From NCBI RefSeq assembly GCF_014750655.1, contig NZ_JABBXD010000017.1:1-53150 (forward strand): DNA of 53,150 nt. The letters are read 5' to 3'. The DNA comes from Salinimonas profundi (GTDB lineage: Bacteria > Pseudomonadota > Gammaproteobacteria > Enterobacterales > Alteromonadaceae). Shown piece after piece: positions 28,526-37,369 of this stretch. Position 1 is the stretch's first letter. Each line of letters begins with the position of its first letter. Below the pieces are notes generated by a model. The model did no database searches and was not told where the DNA came from. It was given only the letters and a program-made list of their open reading frames with translations. The position numbers were made by a program, and so were the translations under genes.

Positions 28526-29335
28526 CTAGCGCTGACACGCCGGGCAGTAAAAGGTATTACGCTGTCCGATGACAACGCTTTTTATAGGAGTCTGGCAGCT
28601 CAGGCATGGCGCTTCTGCTCTGCCGTATACCCTTAGCTTTTGTTTAAAGTAACCCGGATTACCGTCACTTTGCGCAAAGTCTTTTAGCGTGGTGCCGCCC
28701 TGCTCTATCGCCTCTGCCAGCACCTGCTTTATGGCTGCTGTTAAAAGTTTATAGCGTTTCGCACTCACTTTGCCTGCAGCCCGGCGCGGATCGATGCCTG
28801 CCATAAACAACGCTTCATTGGCGTAAATATTTCCCACGCCCACTACAATCGCATTATCCATAACAAAATTTTTGATCGCCCCTTTGCGCTGCCGAGACAG
28901 CCTGTAAAGGCGCTCATCGTCAAAAGCGTCCGTTAGTGGCTCAGACCCTAAGTTCTGCATTTGCGCTAGCTGCGCGCCCTCAGGTTGCCAAAGGCAGGCA
29001 CCGAATCTACGGGGATCGTTAAAGCGCAGGCATTTTCCGCTCCCCAATATAATATCGATATGATCGTGTTTTACCGGTGCCAGCGATGCATCTACCACAC
29101 GTAACTTACCCGACATCCCCAGATGAATAACGATGGTGCCTGTCTCGACCACAATCAGCAGATATTTTGCGCGGCGATCAACACGCAGCACCTGTTGGCC
29201 AATCGCCTGCGAAAGCTCGTCTGGTACGGGCCAGCGCATTTGTCGTTGGCGTACAACGATGTCGGTAATGGTCTGGTTACTCAGCCAGGGAGAAACGCCC
29301 TGACGGCTGACTTCAACTTCCGGTAACTCAGGCAT
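28526..29335 (-). CDS. mutM: Formamidopyrimidine-DNA glycosylase
   Basis: The 269-residue Fpg starts (M)PELPEVEVSRQG: Pro at position 2 is the catalytic nucleophile and Glu at position 3 helps. VGNIYANEALFMAGI is the conserved helix–two-turn–helix, and the C-terminal zinc finger has four cysteines (C..C in CLSCQTP and CPACQR). It removes 8-oxoguanine and cleaves the strand. It lies between coaD and rpmG, as in E. coli. Confidence 0.97.
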   Translation of the reverse strand: MPELPEVEVSRQGVSPWLSNQTITDIVVRQRQMRWPVPDELSQAIGQQVLRVDRRAKYLLIVVETGTIVIHLGMSGKLRVVDASLAPVKHDHIDIILGSGKCLRFNDPRRFGACLWQPEGAQLAQMQNLGSEPLTDAFDDERLYRLSRQRKGAIKNFVMDNAIVVGVGNIYANEALFMAGIDPRRAAGKVSAKRYKLLTAAIKQVLAEAIEQGGTTLKDFAQSDGNPGYFKQKLRVYGRAEAPCLSCQTPIKSVVIGQRNTFYCPACQR

Positions 29336-29346
29336 GTAAAAAACTC

Positions 29347-29823
29347 TTAGTTATATTCATTCCACGGTAAGAGTGTGGGCAGTGCTGCATCTTTCAAGAT
29401 AAACCACTGATGTTGGGTTTTCACAAATGTGCGTTGTTGGTCGGGATAAAACGCAAAGACCTGCCCCTCACTGTTACCGGCCAGCCAGACGACGGCAATA
29501 TAAGGTTGGGCGGTGGCGATATCTTCAGGCACGGCATCTGCCGGTGCCAGCTGACCCTGCTGCCAAGCCGCTAACTGCGTCTCAGGCGTTACGGAAAGCG
29601 CAGTATTAAGCTGGGTTTGTCGCCAACTCTGTCCGGCGCGCTCAAGGCTATAGGGTGATTGCTCTACTTTGAGCAGGTAATCGTTTTGACTTATCAATGA
29701 GCGGGCTTGCGGCGCGGCTGGTTCAGGCAAAAAGGCATCCAGATTGAACAGAAGAATCATGAATAGCATTGCGAAGATCACAACATTGTTCATTACTCTG
29801 GGAGAAATTCGCGTTCTTGCCAT
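29347..29823 (-). CDS. Single-pass membrane protein of unknown function
   Basis: The protein has 158 residues. A basic N-terminus (MARTRISPR) leads into one helix (VVIFAMLFMILLFNLDAFL, about 14–32), then a periplasmic-type domain with many Gln, Trp and Pro residues (AAWQQGQLAPADA, FAFYPDQQRTFVKTQHQW). It starts 11 bases upstream of mutM on the same strand and is probably co-transcribed with it. I do not recognise a domain. Confidence 0.6.
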   Translation of the reverse strand: MARTRISPRVMNNVVIFAMLFMILLFNLDAFLPEPAAPQARSLISQNDYLLKVEQSPYSLERAGQSWRQTQLNTALSVTPETQLAAWQQGQLAPADAVPEDIATAQPYIAVVWLAGNSEGQVFAFYPDQQRTFVKTQHQWFILKDAALPTLLPWNEYN

Positions 29824-29898
29824 GAAGGCCTCTTAACTATCAATGATATAGCAAAGTGTATAAGAATGCGCAGGGAAACGCTATCAGGCGCTAAACGC

Positions 29899-29925
29899 AA
29901 AAAACCCGGCGTGGGCCGGGTTTTC
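29899..29925 (-). terminator. Rho-independent terminator after rpmG
   Basis: AAAACCCGGC pairs with GCCGGGTTTT around a four-base loop. Read on the minus strand, a run of six Ts follows the stem, placing it downstream of rpmG. A T-run on the plus strand is also present (TTTT). Confidence 0.85.
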
Positions 29926-29947
29926 GTGGAGACAAAAGCAAGCTTTA

Positions 29948-30103
29948 TTACTTGATTTTGGCCTCTTTGAACATAACGTGCTTGCGCACAACGGGATCAA
30001 ACTTTTTGATCTCCATTTTGCCAGGCATATTACGCTTGTTCTTATCTGTGGTGTAGAAGAAACCAGTACCTGCAGAAGAAACTAATTTGATTTTATCACG
30101 CAT
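29948..30103 (-). CDS. rpmG: 50S ribosomal protein L33
   Basis: The protein has 51 residues: [20 protein letters not shown], then [20 protein letters not shown] and [10 protein letters not shown]. This is the short, cysteine-free L33 form. AAGGA lies 9 bases before the ATG. It follows rpmB by 12 bases and is ended by the terminator at 29899–29925. Confidence 0.97.
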   Translation of the reverse strand: MRDKIKLVSSAGTGFFYTTDKNKRNMPGKMEIKKFDPVVRKHVMFKEAKIK

Positions 30104-30115
30104 TGTTTGGCTTCC

Positions 30116-30352
30116 TTAGATCTTTTCACCACGGGCACGGATGTCAGTCAGTACTGAATCAATGCCTTTTTTGTCGATAATACGCATGCCTTTAGCAGAC
30201 AGACGCAGTTTAACGAAACGGTTTTCGCTCTCTACCCAGAAACGGTGAGATTGAAGGTTTGGTAAGAAGCGACGACGGGTCGCGTTTCTTGCGTGCGAAC
30301 GATTGTTACCAACCGTAGGACGCTTACCTGTTACTTGACATACTCTTGACAT
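30116..30352 (-). CDS. rpmB: 50S ribosomal protein L28
   Basis: The protein has 78 residues: [20 protein letters not shown], then [20 protein letters not shown] and [19 protein letters not shown]. The ATG at 30352 matches the universal start. The open frame reaches further upstream, but a GGAG 9 bases before this ATG and the promoter at 30455–30483 both support this choice. The rpmB–rpmG order is standard. Confidence 0.97.
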   Translation of the reverse strand: MSRVCQVTGKRPTVGNNRSHARNATRRRFLPNLQSHRFWVESENRFVKLRLSAKGMRIIDKKGIDSVLTDIRARGEKI

Positions 30353-30454
30353 TGTATTTGTCTCCAGAACAACGATAACTGTCGCGCCAATCGATCCCAC
30401 CACTTCATTAGTCTCTGGGTCAAATGACGTATTACTATAAATTAGAGGGCGCAT

Positions 30455-30483
30455 TTTATACAGTAAAGCTAGCCAAAATACAA
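30455..30483 (-). promoter_or_regulatory. Sigma-70 promoter for rpmB–rpmG
   Basis: On the minus strand, TTGTAT (complement of 30478–30483) is separated by 17 bases from TATAAA (complement of 30455–30460). Transcription would start near 30448, leaving about 95 bases of leader before rpmB. Confidence 0.7.
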
Positions 30484-30877
30484 GATAAGCCGCAAAAAAA
30501 CCTGGTAAATGTCCCTCAGATCGAGATCTCCCCGGATCCGGGCTGCGGATTCTACATCAAAGCCGCGCTGCATTGAAGGAAAAAGCAGCGTTTCGACGAG
30601 GAATTAATCTGCGATCCGCAGAATTTGATCTCGCTGTTGACCGGATTGCGCTGTTTGAATGTTCCGCGATCAATTCATCATCCTGCTTAGACCACAATCC
30701 AGTCACGCGCAAAACCAATTTAATTGCTCATTATTTACGCATTTGTAGAAAAGACGATGCTAATTTTTATGACAGATTTGCTACAACCTGCGTATTTATG
30801 CGATAAACGTCACTATTATAAGAATAATAAAATATATCGACAGCCTTTTGCGCTGATTTCGATATCAGGAACGTGTG
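30484..30877. other. Gene-free stretch between rpmB promoter and the polysaccharide block
   Basis: This stretch has no convincing gene. Near its left end are two adjacent palindromes, GAGATCTC and CCCGGATCCGGG (around 30520–30540). Its right part is AT-rich and probably holds the promoter of the glycerophosphotransferase-like gene. It marks the left edge of the insertion relative to the rpmB–radC order of other gammaproteobacteria. Confidence 0.5.
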
Positions 30878-31957
30878 ATGTTCGAAAAAGTCCTGTTTGA
30901 TACACAGCACCTGTACTACCTGCCCCAATATCTGCCAGTCGCAGCACTGTTAAAAGCGAATGGGGTAAAGTCTGAATTTGTGCTTTATCACGAAGAAGCG
31001 CTTGATAAAGTAAAAGAAAAAGCGATCACTGATGCGGGTTTCGAGTATGTGTATCTGGAAGATAAAACCCACGCTTTTGACTTTTATCAACATGCCCTCG
31101 CTCAATGGATTGTTTTCGGCAATGTCCCGCCATTTTCAGCACAGCAAAAAAATCACATTACTGCAAAACTGGCGCTGATGCAGCATGGCATTGGCCCTAA
31201 AGCATGTTATTACGATGTATCGGCGTTTCCCTTTGATGTGAGGTTTGTTGAGGGACAGGAACGTCTGAGGCGGCTGTCACAGCAATTTCCTGACAAACAG
31301 TTCGTTGATACCGGATTTGCCAAGCTGGATCCTGTTTTTAATAATCAGCATTCCGATCTCCAGCTGTCAGATCTGGGACTAGATCCTACAAAACCGACAG
31401 TTTTGTACGCCCCCACTTTCTTTCCTTCCAGTATTGAGCACTTTCAGGCTGAGTGGCCCGCTTCACTTACTGATTACAATCTGATTGTTAAGCCACACTT
31501 TTTCAGCCTGACCAAGGACCGGTACAAGGCGCATCGCAAACGTTTCGATGCGTGGGCGCAGTTTGACAATGTCTGGGTTGCCAGTGTGGCGCATTATAAT
31601 TTGCTGCCCTTCATGCAATTAGCCGATGTAATGCTGTCCGATGCGTCTTCCGCTATTTTTGAATTTGCGGCACTGAATAAGCCTGTTATCTGGTGTGATT
31701 TTTATCAGACACGGTGGAGTTATAAAGGCTTGTTGAAATTCAGACTTAAGCAGCGGCTGGACCCGGATATCGAACTGTTTCACAAGCTGACAACACGTAC
31801 CAGCGCAGCAAAATACGTAAAGCCGGCGATTGCCGGCTGTCTGAAACATCCAGAGACAAAACAAATGGCCCGGCAGGAGCTGGTCAATACCATGGTAGGG
31901 AAAACAGATGGCCAGTGCGGTGCAAGAATTGCGGCGTATCTGACTAAACATAGTTAA
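30878..31957 (+). CDS. CDP-glycerol glycerophosphotransferase-like protein (TagF/TagB family)
   Basis: The protein has 359 residues. Family landmarks are visible: VLYAPTFFPSSIEHF, LIVKPHFFSLTKD (the KPH motif), LADVMLSDASSAIFEFAAL and NKPVIWCDFYQTRW. Teichoic-acid enzymes of this fold transfer glycerol phosphate from CDP-glycerol, and Gram-negative members act on capsules or LPS. The ATG at 30878 has AGGA 7 bases upstream. The next gene encodes the matching CDP-glycerol-forming enzyme, which supports the assignment. Confidence 0.8.
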   Translation: MFEKVLFDTQHLYYLPQYLPVAALLKANGVKSEFVLYHEEALDKVKEKAITDAGFEYVYLEDKTHAFDFYQHALAQWIVFGNVPPFSAQQKNHITAKLALMQHGIGPKACYYDVSAFPFDVRFVEGQERLRRLSQQFPDKQFVDTGFAKLDPVFNNQHSDLQLSDLGLDPTKPTVLYAPTFFPSSIEHFQAEWPASLTDYNLIVKPHFFSLTKDRYKAHRKRFDAWAQFDNVWVASVAHYNLLPFMQLADVMLSDASSAIFEFAALNKPVIWCDFYQTRWSYKGLLKFRLKQRLDPDIELFHKLTTRTSAAKYVKPAIAGCLKHPETKQMARQELVNTMVGKTDGQCGARIAAYLTKHS

Positions 31958-31972
31958 TTACCGGGAAATATT

Positions 31973-32365
31973 GTGCGCAGAGTGATTACCTTCGGCACCT
32001 TCGATGTTTTACATATCGGCCATATTCGTCTGCTTAAACGCGCGAAAGCATTGGGCGACTTTCTTATTGTGGGCATTTCTTCTGATGAGCTTAACGTTAA
32101 TAAAAAGGGACGAAACCCCGTTTATCCCTATCAAAGTCGTCATGAACTGATCGCATCGCTACGCTTTGTCGATGAGATTTTTATAGAAGAATCGCTGGAG
32201 AAAAAGCGGGAATATATTCGGGCGCATAAGGCAGATGTGCTGGTGATGGGCAATGACTGGGAGGGTCGGTTTGATGATCTCAAAGACACGTGTGATGTAA
32301 TTTACCTGTCCCGCACTCCGTCAATCTCTACCACAGAAATTATTGAAATTATCAAAGAGCGGTAA
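31973..32365 (+). CDS. Glycerol-3-phosphate cytidylyltransferase-like protein (TagD type)
   Basis: This 130-residue small nucleotidyltransferase has GTFDVLHIGHIRLLKRAKAL (HxGH site), LIVGISSDELNVNKKG, VMGNDWEGRFD and RTPSISTTEI, the ISTT signature of TagD. It would make CDP-glycerol from CTP and glycerol-3-phosphate. The start is GTG, 15 bases after the TagF-like gene. The pair forms a donor-plus-transferase unit for glycerol-phosphate surface modification. Confidence 0.85.
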   Translation: MRRVITFGTFDVLHIGHIRLLKRAKALGDFLIVGISSDELNVNKKGRNPVYPYQSRHELIASLRFVDEIFIEESLEKKREYIRAHKADVLVMGNDWEGRFDDLKDTCDVIYLSRTPSISTTEIIEIIKER

Positions 32366-32391
32366 TTGCTTACGGGAAATGTGAAAAGCCA

Positions 32392-32420
32392 TGCCGGATG
32401 ACGCCAGGCATCATCCGGCA
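32392..32420. repeat. REP-like palindrome between convergent genes
   Basis: TGCCGGATGA pairs with TCATCCGGCA around a nine-base loop. It resembles enterobacterial REP units in its GCCGGAT core. It sits between the ends of the TagD-like gene and the yjbH-like gene. No T-run follows, so it may protect or end transcripts by another route. Confidence 0.55.
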
Positions 32421-32426
32421 TAGGTA

Positions 32427-34532
32427 TTACCGGTAGAACGGTGAACGTGGCGCCGTAATATCACTTAAAATCGACGGGCGATTAAGCATTTGACCGCCGT
32501 CCCGTGAGATAGGCACCCACGGGAACCGTCCACGGCCTTTAGCCGGTTTCAGCACAAACAAATCCAGCGGCACTGAAATATAGAAGCCTTTGGTAAAGCT
32601 TCCCTCACCGTATTCTTCTGCAGATGCATCAGTGAATGCTGCGTAAGCCCCGACGACAATACCGCTGTCAAAGCGCTTGGCAAAATCGACATTTACCCCT
32701 TTGTCTTTGGCCAGAAACTGACCGGCACTGACGGTCAGGCGAGTATCTGGCAGAAACTCAGGCTGGTAGTAGGCTGAAGCAAAACCGGTCAGTACTTTAT
32801 AGTCAAAGAAATCCCAGTCGTTTTCGTAGGAACGCTGCTGAACATAGTTAAGATCCACGCCGAATGACCAGTTACTGTCCACCGGGCGATACATTACTTC
32901 TGCACCAACACCGCCAAACATCGTTTCCAGATATCCACCGTAGGCCTGTGCATACCAGTCATCTGCCACCTTATCAATCCAGCGGCCATACAGATTACTT
33001 AGCAGTACCTTGGAGCGCGTGACGTATTCGCGGACATAAGTTCTGACCCGTGGCAGACTTGAGTCAGCCCGGTCCAGGGTATAGTTGAATTTATCGTAGT
33101 TCTCCAGCAACGTCGCTGAAACGCTGCCATACAGACCAAAGTTTTCGTTAAACGAATACGCACCACCAAAGATAAGGCCACCCTGGTAAAGGTAGAAATC
33201 TTCCGGCCCGCCGAAGCTCTGTGTCCAGAAAAAGTCGGTGGAATAGCCAAATCCGGTCACGCCCTTAGGATCATACTGCGCCATATCTTCATCCGATGGC
33301 GTAATCCGCTCATAGGTATCCTCAACGGATGTTTCCAGCCCTTCGTAGCGTGCTACCGATTTAAAGGCCTCTGCATCAACGGTTGTGGTGGTCATGGGTA
33401 AACCGTTTTGCGTTTCTACAATGCGGTATTCTTTCACTGTCTCTGGCATCTCTGTCGCCAGCAAGCGCCCGACCCTGTCGGTTGCTTCAACGATGTCGCG
33501 ATAAGCGCGCTGAGAGCCGTATACCGTCACCTTCTCTTCAGTGATATTTGCATCATGAATATAAAATGAGCCGTCAGTAGCTAATTGCCTGGAAAGCCTG
33601 GCGCGATTAACATCACTAACCACCGCAGGGGGGGTAGCGTTGAAAAGAGATTTCGGTGGCTCATCAATTTTGACCTGGCTGAAGGTATCCATATTAAAGT
33701 TATAGGTGATACCAAAACCCACCGTATTACCGCGCTGGTAATTCAGCGAAAAATCGAAGCCTTTATAGCGATACACCGCGCCGACATTCCAGCGCGAGTC
33801 CTGTTCCAGACGACCGGCTCTGTCCTGACTGTAATCATTACCCTCAAATTCCAGTTTAAAACGAAGCGGTTCCCACGGCGACTGATATTCTATCCCACCA
33901 AAAAATGCCATCGGCCCTTTAAAGAACTGGTCATAATCCACCTTTCCACCGTTGCCCGAATAGCCCAGCGGACGAGAACAATAGCTGTCTTTGATTTTAC
34001 AAAAGGGGTTGGTGATATCATCGGCCCGGCCCATGTAGCCCCAGCCAACACCTAAATGAAAGTCTAGCGGGCCCCAGGCCTTACTGGCACTGACATGCTC
34101 GCTTTCAAAAAAGCCGGTACCGCCAAAATCGCGTAAGCCCACGGAAATTTCCGGCAGATAGAAGCTTTCCTCCAGCAGCCTGAATTTCACATCCAGCCCT
34201 TTGTCTTTCAGGGTTTGATCGCCACTGAAGCTTTCTGACTGACTGTACAGGCGCGTACGCACATCGGTGTAACGAGCCGTCGCTTCCATCCAGGGATACA
34301 ACTGCATGCTGACAGACCAGAAACGATACTGGTCATTATCGGTGTAGCTGATAGCCAGGTCCCCTTCCGGGCGCATTCTGGACGTGGGCGTTTGTATCAG
34401 TCCGGTTCCGCCCTGCACCATTTGCGAAGGGGTTACCGATAGTGATGTATGCTTTTCCTGCGCTATCACGCCAGGTGATGCGAGAATACTGGCGATAAGT
34501 GCAGATAAGTAAGTAGGTTTTCCGGATATCAT
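32427..34532 (-). CDS. yjbH: YjbH-family outer-membrane exopolysaccharide protein
   Basis: The protein has 701 residues with a signal peptide (ends SPGVIA). The mature start GGTGLIQTPTSRMRPEGDLAISY is the YjbH signature. Many amphipathic strands with Tyr/Trp follow, fitting a double beta-barrel. YjbH proteins are encoded with YjbEFG and contribute to exopolysaccharide export. Its ATG overlaps the yjbG stop by four bases. It is the last gene of the operon. Confidence 0.85.
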   Translation of the reverse strand: MISGKPTYLSALIASILASPGVIAQEKHTSLSVTPSQMVQGGTGLIQTPTSRMRPEGDLAISYTDNDQYRFWSVSMQLYPWMEATARYTDVRTRLYSQSESFSGDQTLKDKGLDVKFRLLEESFYLPEISVGLRDFGGTGFFESEHVSASKAWGPLDFHLGVGWGYMGRADDITNPFCKIKDSYCSRPLGYSGNGGKVDYDQFFKGPMAFFGGIEYQSPWEPLRFKLEFEGNDYSQDRAGRLEQDSRWNVGAVYRYKGFDFSLNYQRGNTVGFGITYNFNMDTFSQVKIDEPPKSLFNATPPAVVSDVNRARLSRQLATDGSFYIHDANITEEKVTVYGSQRAYRDIVEATDRVGRLLATEMPETVKEYRIVETQNGLPMTTTTVDAEAFKSVARYEGLETSVEDTYERITPSDEDMAQYDPKGVTGFGYSTDFFWTQSFGGPEDFYLYQGGLIFGGAYSFNENFGLYGSVSATLLENYDKFNYTLDRADSSLPRVRTYVREYVTRSKVLLSNLYGRWIDKVADDWYAQAYGGYLETMFGGVGAEVMYRPVDSNWSFGVDLNYVQQRSYENDWDFFDYKVLTGFASAYYQPEFLPDTRLTVSAGQFLAKDKGVNVDFAKRFDSGIVVGAYAAFTDASAEEYGEGSFTKGFYISVPLDLFVLKPAKGRGRFPWVPISRDGGQMLNRPSILSDITAPRSPFYR

Positions 34533-35257
34533 TGAAATACTCTGTTTACTGCTAGCGCCGCGACTTTTTCATTGAGTTCAGACAGCGATGGGGTAAGAAG
34601 ATAAGAAAACACCGGCACAATAATCTGACTTCCGGGCATGATTGACGCATAATCCCGGTTCCAGTAGGCCGTATCCAACCGGCGGATATCACCATCAGGC
34701 GAAATGACATAAACAAAGTCCGGCTCTGCATCCTCTCTTAGCGGTACTGCCTGGGTATACTGAAAACCACTGGCCATGGCGCGATATTCGTAAGCACCGG
34801 GCATCTTAACCAGTCCGCTGATCTGGACGGTATTGGGTCGGGTGGTTAACGACAATTTGTAAGCACCGTGCTGTAATTCTGGATTATGAGAGATATCCAG
34901 ACGCGCAACATCATAATTTACCGGCAGTTTTATGCGTTTCGCTAATTTCCAGTTTTCGATTTGCTGGCGCAGGGTGCGAAGCCCTATGGCGCGCTCATCT
35001 TTCGGTGCCAGCTCAACGGTCAGCGCATCAATTAATGAAATAACCTCTGCGCGCTGCGATTCCACATCTGCCGTTAAGTCATAAACCCGGGTAGCCGGCC
35101 AGTACCATTGCTGGTTTGAGGCAACAGGCGCAAGTACCTGAGATAAGCGCACAGGCTCCTGATAACGAAATACTTGATTATTGATGTCTATCCGAACGTC
35201 GGCGCGTGCAGTCGCGCTTACAGACACCAGAAGCAGGAGAAAAAGAATTCTGGTCAT
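34529..35257 (-). CDS. yjbG: YjbG/GfcC-family capsule biosynthesis protein
   Basis: The protein has 242 residues with a signal peptide (ends ATARA). FRYQEPVRLSQVLAPVASNQQWYWPATRVYDL and a later PGAYEYRAMASGFQ give two ubiquitin-like/SLBB-type repeats, with the C-terminal helix SLSELNEKVAALAVN typical of GfcC. GfcC is periplasmic and works in group 4 capsule or exopolysaccharide assembly. It lies 5 bases after yjbF. Confidence 0.8.
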   Translation of the reverse strand: MTRILFLLLLVSVSATARADVRIDINNQVFRYQEPVRLSQVLAPVASNQQWYWPATRVYDLTADVESQRAEVISLIDALTVELAPKDERAIGLRTLRQQIENWKLAKRIKLPVNYDVARLDISHNPELQHGAYKLSLTTRPNTVQISGLVKMPGAYEYRAMASGFQYTQAVPLREDAEPDFVYVISPDGDIRRLDTAYWNRDYASIMPGSQIIVPVFSYLLTPSLSELNEKVAALAVNRVFQ

Positions 35258-35262
35258 TGCTA

Positions 35263-35949
35263 TTATTTCCGCTCGTTGAGAAGCCGCGCAGCACGGCTGA
35301 GATAGGTCATTTCAAAGCGATCGGATTGAGGCGTAATTTTTACTGACGCTTTGAGTAACTCACCATTTTCCTGACTGACCCAATAAGTGTTTGTCCAGGT
35401 CAGGCCGGTTTCGATGTAGGGTGTGGTTTTCGGAAAAGACACCGTTTCCTCTATTCGCTGCACGGGGAATGACGCTGAAAACTCTGTAAGCTCTTCCTCT
35501 GCTACAGCCTTCCACTGACTGGTTACCGTCAGCCCGTACCCCATGCCCTTGATATCAACTTCCCGCGTCCAGTCAAAGGATAACGGCAACGGATCAGACA
35601 ACGGGTTTTTGTCTAGGTTGCTGGTATAAAGCATATCCTGATTAAGTCCGTGTGTGCGGACAATAACACCGTTATGCATGTGCAGCTGAGCGCTGTCAGC
35701 TGAAACCCACTTATTCTGGCCATTTTCAATATAAGCCAGTGCCATGACCGCCGTGTTTCGCTCTCCGTGTCTGACCTTGAGCAAATCGGCGCGACTGGCC
35801 AGTACCTTTTCTATTGGCAGTGAGAGCGGTTTTTCAGACGCCAGCGCGAGTTTGATGGTGTCGTAGTAGGCTTTGTTTGTTGATGAGCATCCGACAAGCG
35901 CCAGACAAAGCAAGGCCACAGTAAAAACGGTTGAAAAAAATTTATTCAT
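35263..35949 (-). CDS. yjbF: YjbF/GfcB-family lipoprotein
   Basis: The protein has 228 residues with a lipobox (ALVGCSS, Cys at 21). GfcB/YjbF-type segments are present: RHGERNTAVMALAYIENGQNKWVS, GVIVRTHGLNQDM and WTNTYWVSQENGELLKASVKITPQ. It is probably anchored in the outer membrane and acts with YjbG and YjbH. A terminator-like hairpin separates it from the upstream yjbE-like gene, so it may be expressed at a lower level. Confidence 0.8.
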   Translation of the reverse strand: MNKFFSTVFTVALLCLALVGCSSTNKAYYDTIKLALASEKPLSLPIEKVLASRADLLKVRHGERNTAVMALAYIENGQNKWVSADSAQLHMHNGVIVRTHGLNQDMLYTSNLDKNPLSDPLPLSFDWTREVDIKGMGYGLTVTSQWKAVAEEELTEFSASFPVQRIEETVSFPKTTPYIETGLTWTNTYWVSQENGELLKASVKITPQSDRFEMTYLSRAARLLNERK

Positions 35950-35994
35950 GAAGAGGCGTGGTATTAAGAAAAATCCAGAGGGATAAAAACAAAA

Positions 35995-36019
35995 AAAGCC
36001 GCACCAATGGAGCGGCTTT
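35995..36019 (-). terminator. Hairpin with T-run between yjbE-like and yjbF genes
   Basis: AAAGCCGC pairs with GCGGCTTT around a nine-base loop. On the minus strand seven Ts follow the stem. It is placed inside the operon, so it probably lets only part of the transcripts continue into yjbFGH. Confidence 0.75.
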
Positions 36020-36036
36020 AAACAAACTGTATCAAC

Positions 36037-36384
36037 TTACAGAGAAGGCTCGTAAGTGAAAGTAACAGCTGTCATTGTAGTAGCAGTACCAGTCAGACTA
36101 GTTACCGTGTTAGTTGTACCAACACAGAAACCATCAGAGTTGATTTCATCGTCGCCGTTACAAGTTGGAGAAGGATCTACTACTTCATCAACGTTGCTTG
36201 AGCCACGGTTGTTACTGATTACTGCTGCGGCGATACCCGCTGCAACAACACCTGTTGCGATAGTGCTTGTAGCAATACCGTTTTCAGCAGAATCACCTGA
36301 AGTGTTTCCGCCAGCCTGATCCTGAGCTGTAGCAGAAAAAGCTAAGCTAGCACCAATTAATAATGAAACTAATGACTTTTTCAT
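36037..36384 (-). CDS. YjbE-like small secreted protein
   Basis: The protein has 115 residues: a signal peptide (MKKSLVSLLIGASLAFSATA), then a low-complexity mature part rich in Ala, Gly, Thr and Ser, with a short hydrophobic stretch (ATGVVAAGIAAAVISNN) and one Cys pair (CNGDD…FCVG). Size, composition and position before yjbF match YjbE, the small first gene of yjbEFGH. The start at 36384 is set by AAGGA 5 bases upstream; the frame runs further but with no site. Function is unknown. Confidence 0.6.
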   Translation of the reverse strand: MKKSLVSLLIGASLAFSATAQDQAGGNTSGDSAENGIATSTIATGVVAAGIAAAVISNNRGSSNVDEVVDPSPTCNGDDEINSDGFCVGTTNTVTSLTGTATTMTAVTFTYEPSL

Positions 36385-36548
36385 AATGGTCCTTACAAAT
36401 ATCCATTGACTCACTATGTTAAAGGAATTGATCGATGCTGACCATACTTTAAACAATAATTCGTCGATTTTATCAAAAATCCGTCCCCAGCAGTTATAAA
36501 AAAGCCGGTCAGAATTTGACGCGTTGTCAGTATAGCTGGGGTTTTTTG

Positions 36549-37223
36549 TCACATCAATCCTTGCTGCGATAAAGAAACCACATATCCCTGACCTACAATA
36601 AAATGATCCAGTACGCTTATGTCCACCAGCGCCATGGCTGCCTTGATCTCTTTCGTCAGCGCAATATCGGCTCTGCTGGGATCCGCGATCCCGGAGGGGT
36701 GATTATGCACTAAAATGATCGCCGCGGCATTGTCTTTTAATGCTTGCTTCAATATTTCCCGCGGATAAACGGCTGCGCTGTCGATGGTGCCGCTAAACAT
36801 ACGTCGAAATGCAATCAGCCGGTGTTGGGAATCAAGCATTAACACGGCAAAAATCTCGTGCTCTGCGTTCATCAGCTGGGCACGTAAATAACGGCTTACC
36901 TGCGCTACATCACTTAATACGTTTTTTTGTGTCAATGGTTCTTCGTACATGCGTTTGACTAATTCTTTTGCGGCCTGCAACTGGCAAAACCGCACTACCC
37001 CTACACCACTTATAGCGCAGAAGCTATGCAGATCTGCAGTTAACAGACGCCCTACTGTGGCAAACTCCCGCATCATCGCCTGTGAAAGCATGGAGACAGT
37101 TTGCTTTTGCGTACCATTGCCAAGAAAAACGGCCAATAGCTCGCTATCTGATAGCTGCTCAGCGCCTTGCCTGAGTAATTTTTCCCGCGGTTGTTCGCAT
37201 AACGGCCAGGTGACGATAGTCAT
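36549..37223 (-). CDS. radC: RadC/JAB-domain DNA repair protein
   Basis: The protein has 224 residues. An N-terminal helix-hairpin-helix part (SDSELLAVFLGNGTQ, AISGVGVVRFCQLQAAKEL) precedes a JAMM core with HNHPSGIADPSRADIALT, the HxHx7–8SxxD metal site. VLMLDSQHRLIAFRRMFSGTID is standard. The ATG at 37223 (MTIVTWPLCEQPREKLL) matches E. coli and has an AGGTAG site. Its cellular role is uncertain even in E. coli. It is divergent from coaBC. Confidence 0.93.
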   Translation of the reverse strand: MTIVTWPLCEQPREKLLRQGAEQLSDSELLAVFLGNGTQKQTVSMLSQAMMREFATVGRLLTADLHSFCAISGVGVVRFCQLQAAKELVKRMYEEPLTQKNVLSDVAQVSRYLRAQLMNAEHEIFAVLMLDSQHRLIAFRRMFSGTIDSAAVYPREILKQALKDNAAAIILVHNHPSGIADPSRADIALTKEIKAAMALVDISVLDHFIVGQGYVVSLSQQGLM

Positions 37224-37369
37224 GATTCTACCTAAAAAGCTCATTTATAAACGCTGTAAAACCTGACGTGTACTGATCTATGGCCGGTTTTTACCCTTCG
37301 CCACAATCTACCGATTGCCCCCTGAGCGTGGTAGGCTACGCTTTTATTCGCCAATGGTTACTAACGCTT

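Noticed and set aside
30573..30806. Open frame of 77 residues starting with TTG
   Set aside because: It has no ribosome site, a rare start codon and no family resemblance, and it lies in the upstream region of the glycerophosphotransferase gene.
33585..34055. Open frame of 156 residues on the plus strand
   Set aside because: It lies opposite yjbH, with no ribosome site and no domain.
36485..36545. CCCCAGC…GCTGGGG inverted repeat downstream of radC
   Set aside because: The loop is over 40 bases long and there is no T-run directly after the stem, so it was not called a terminator.
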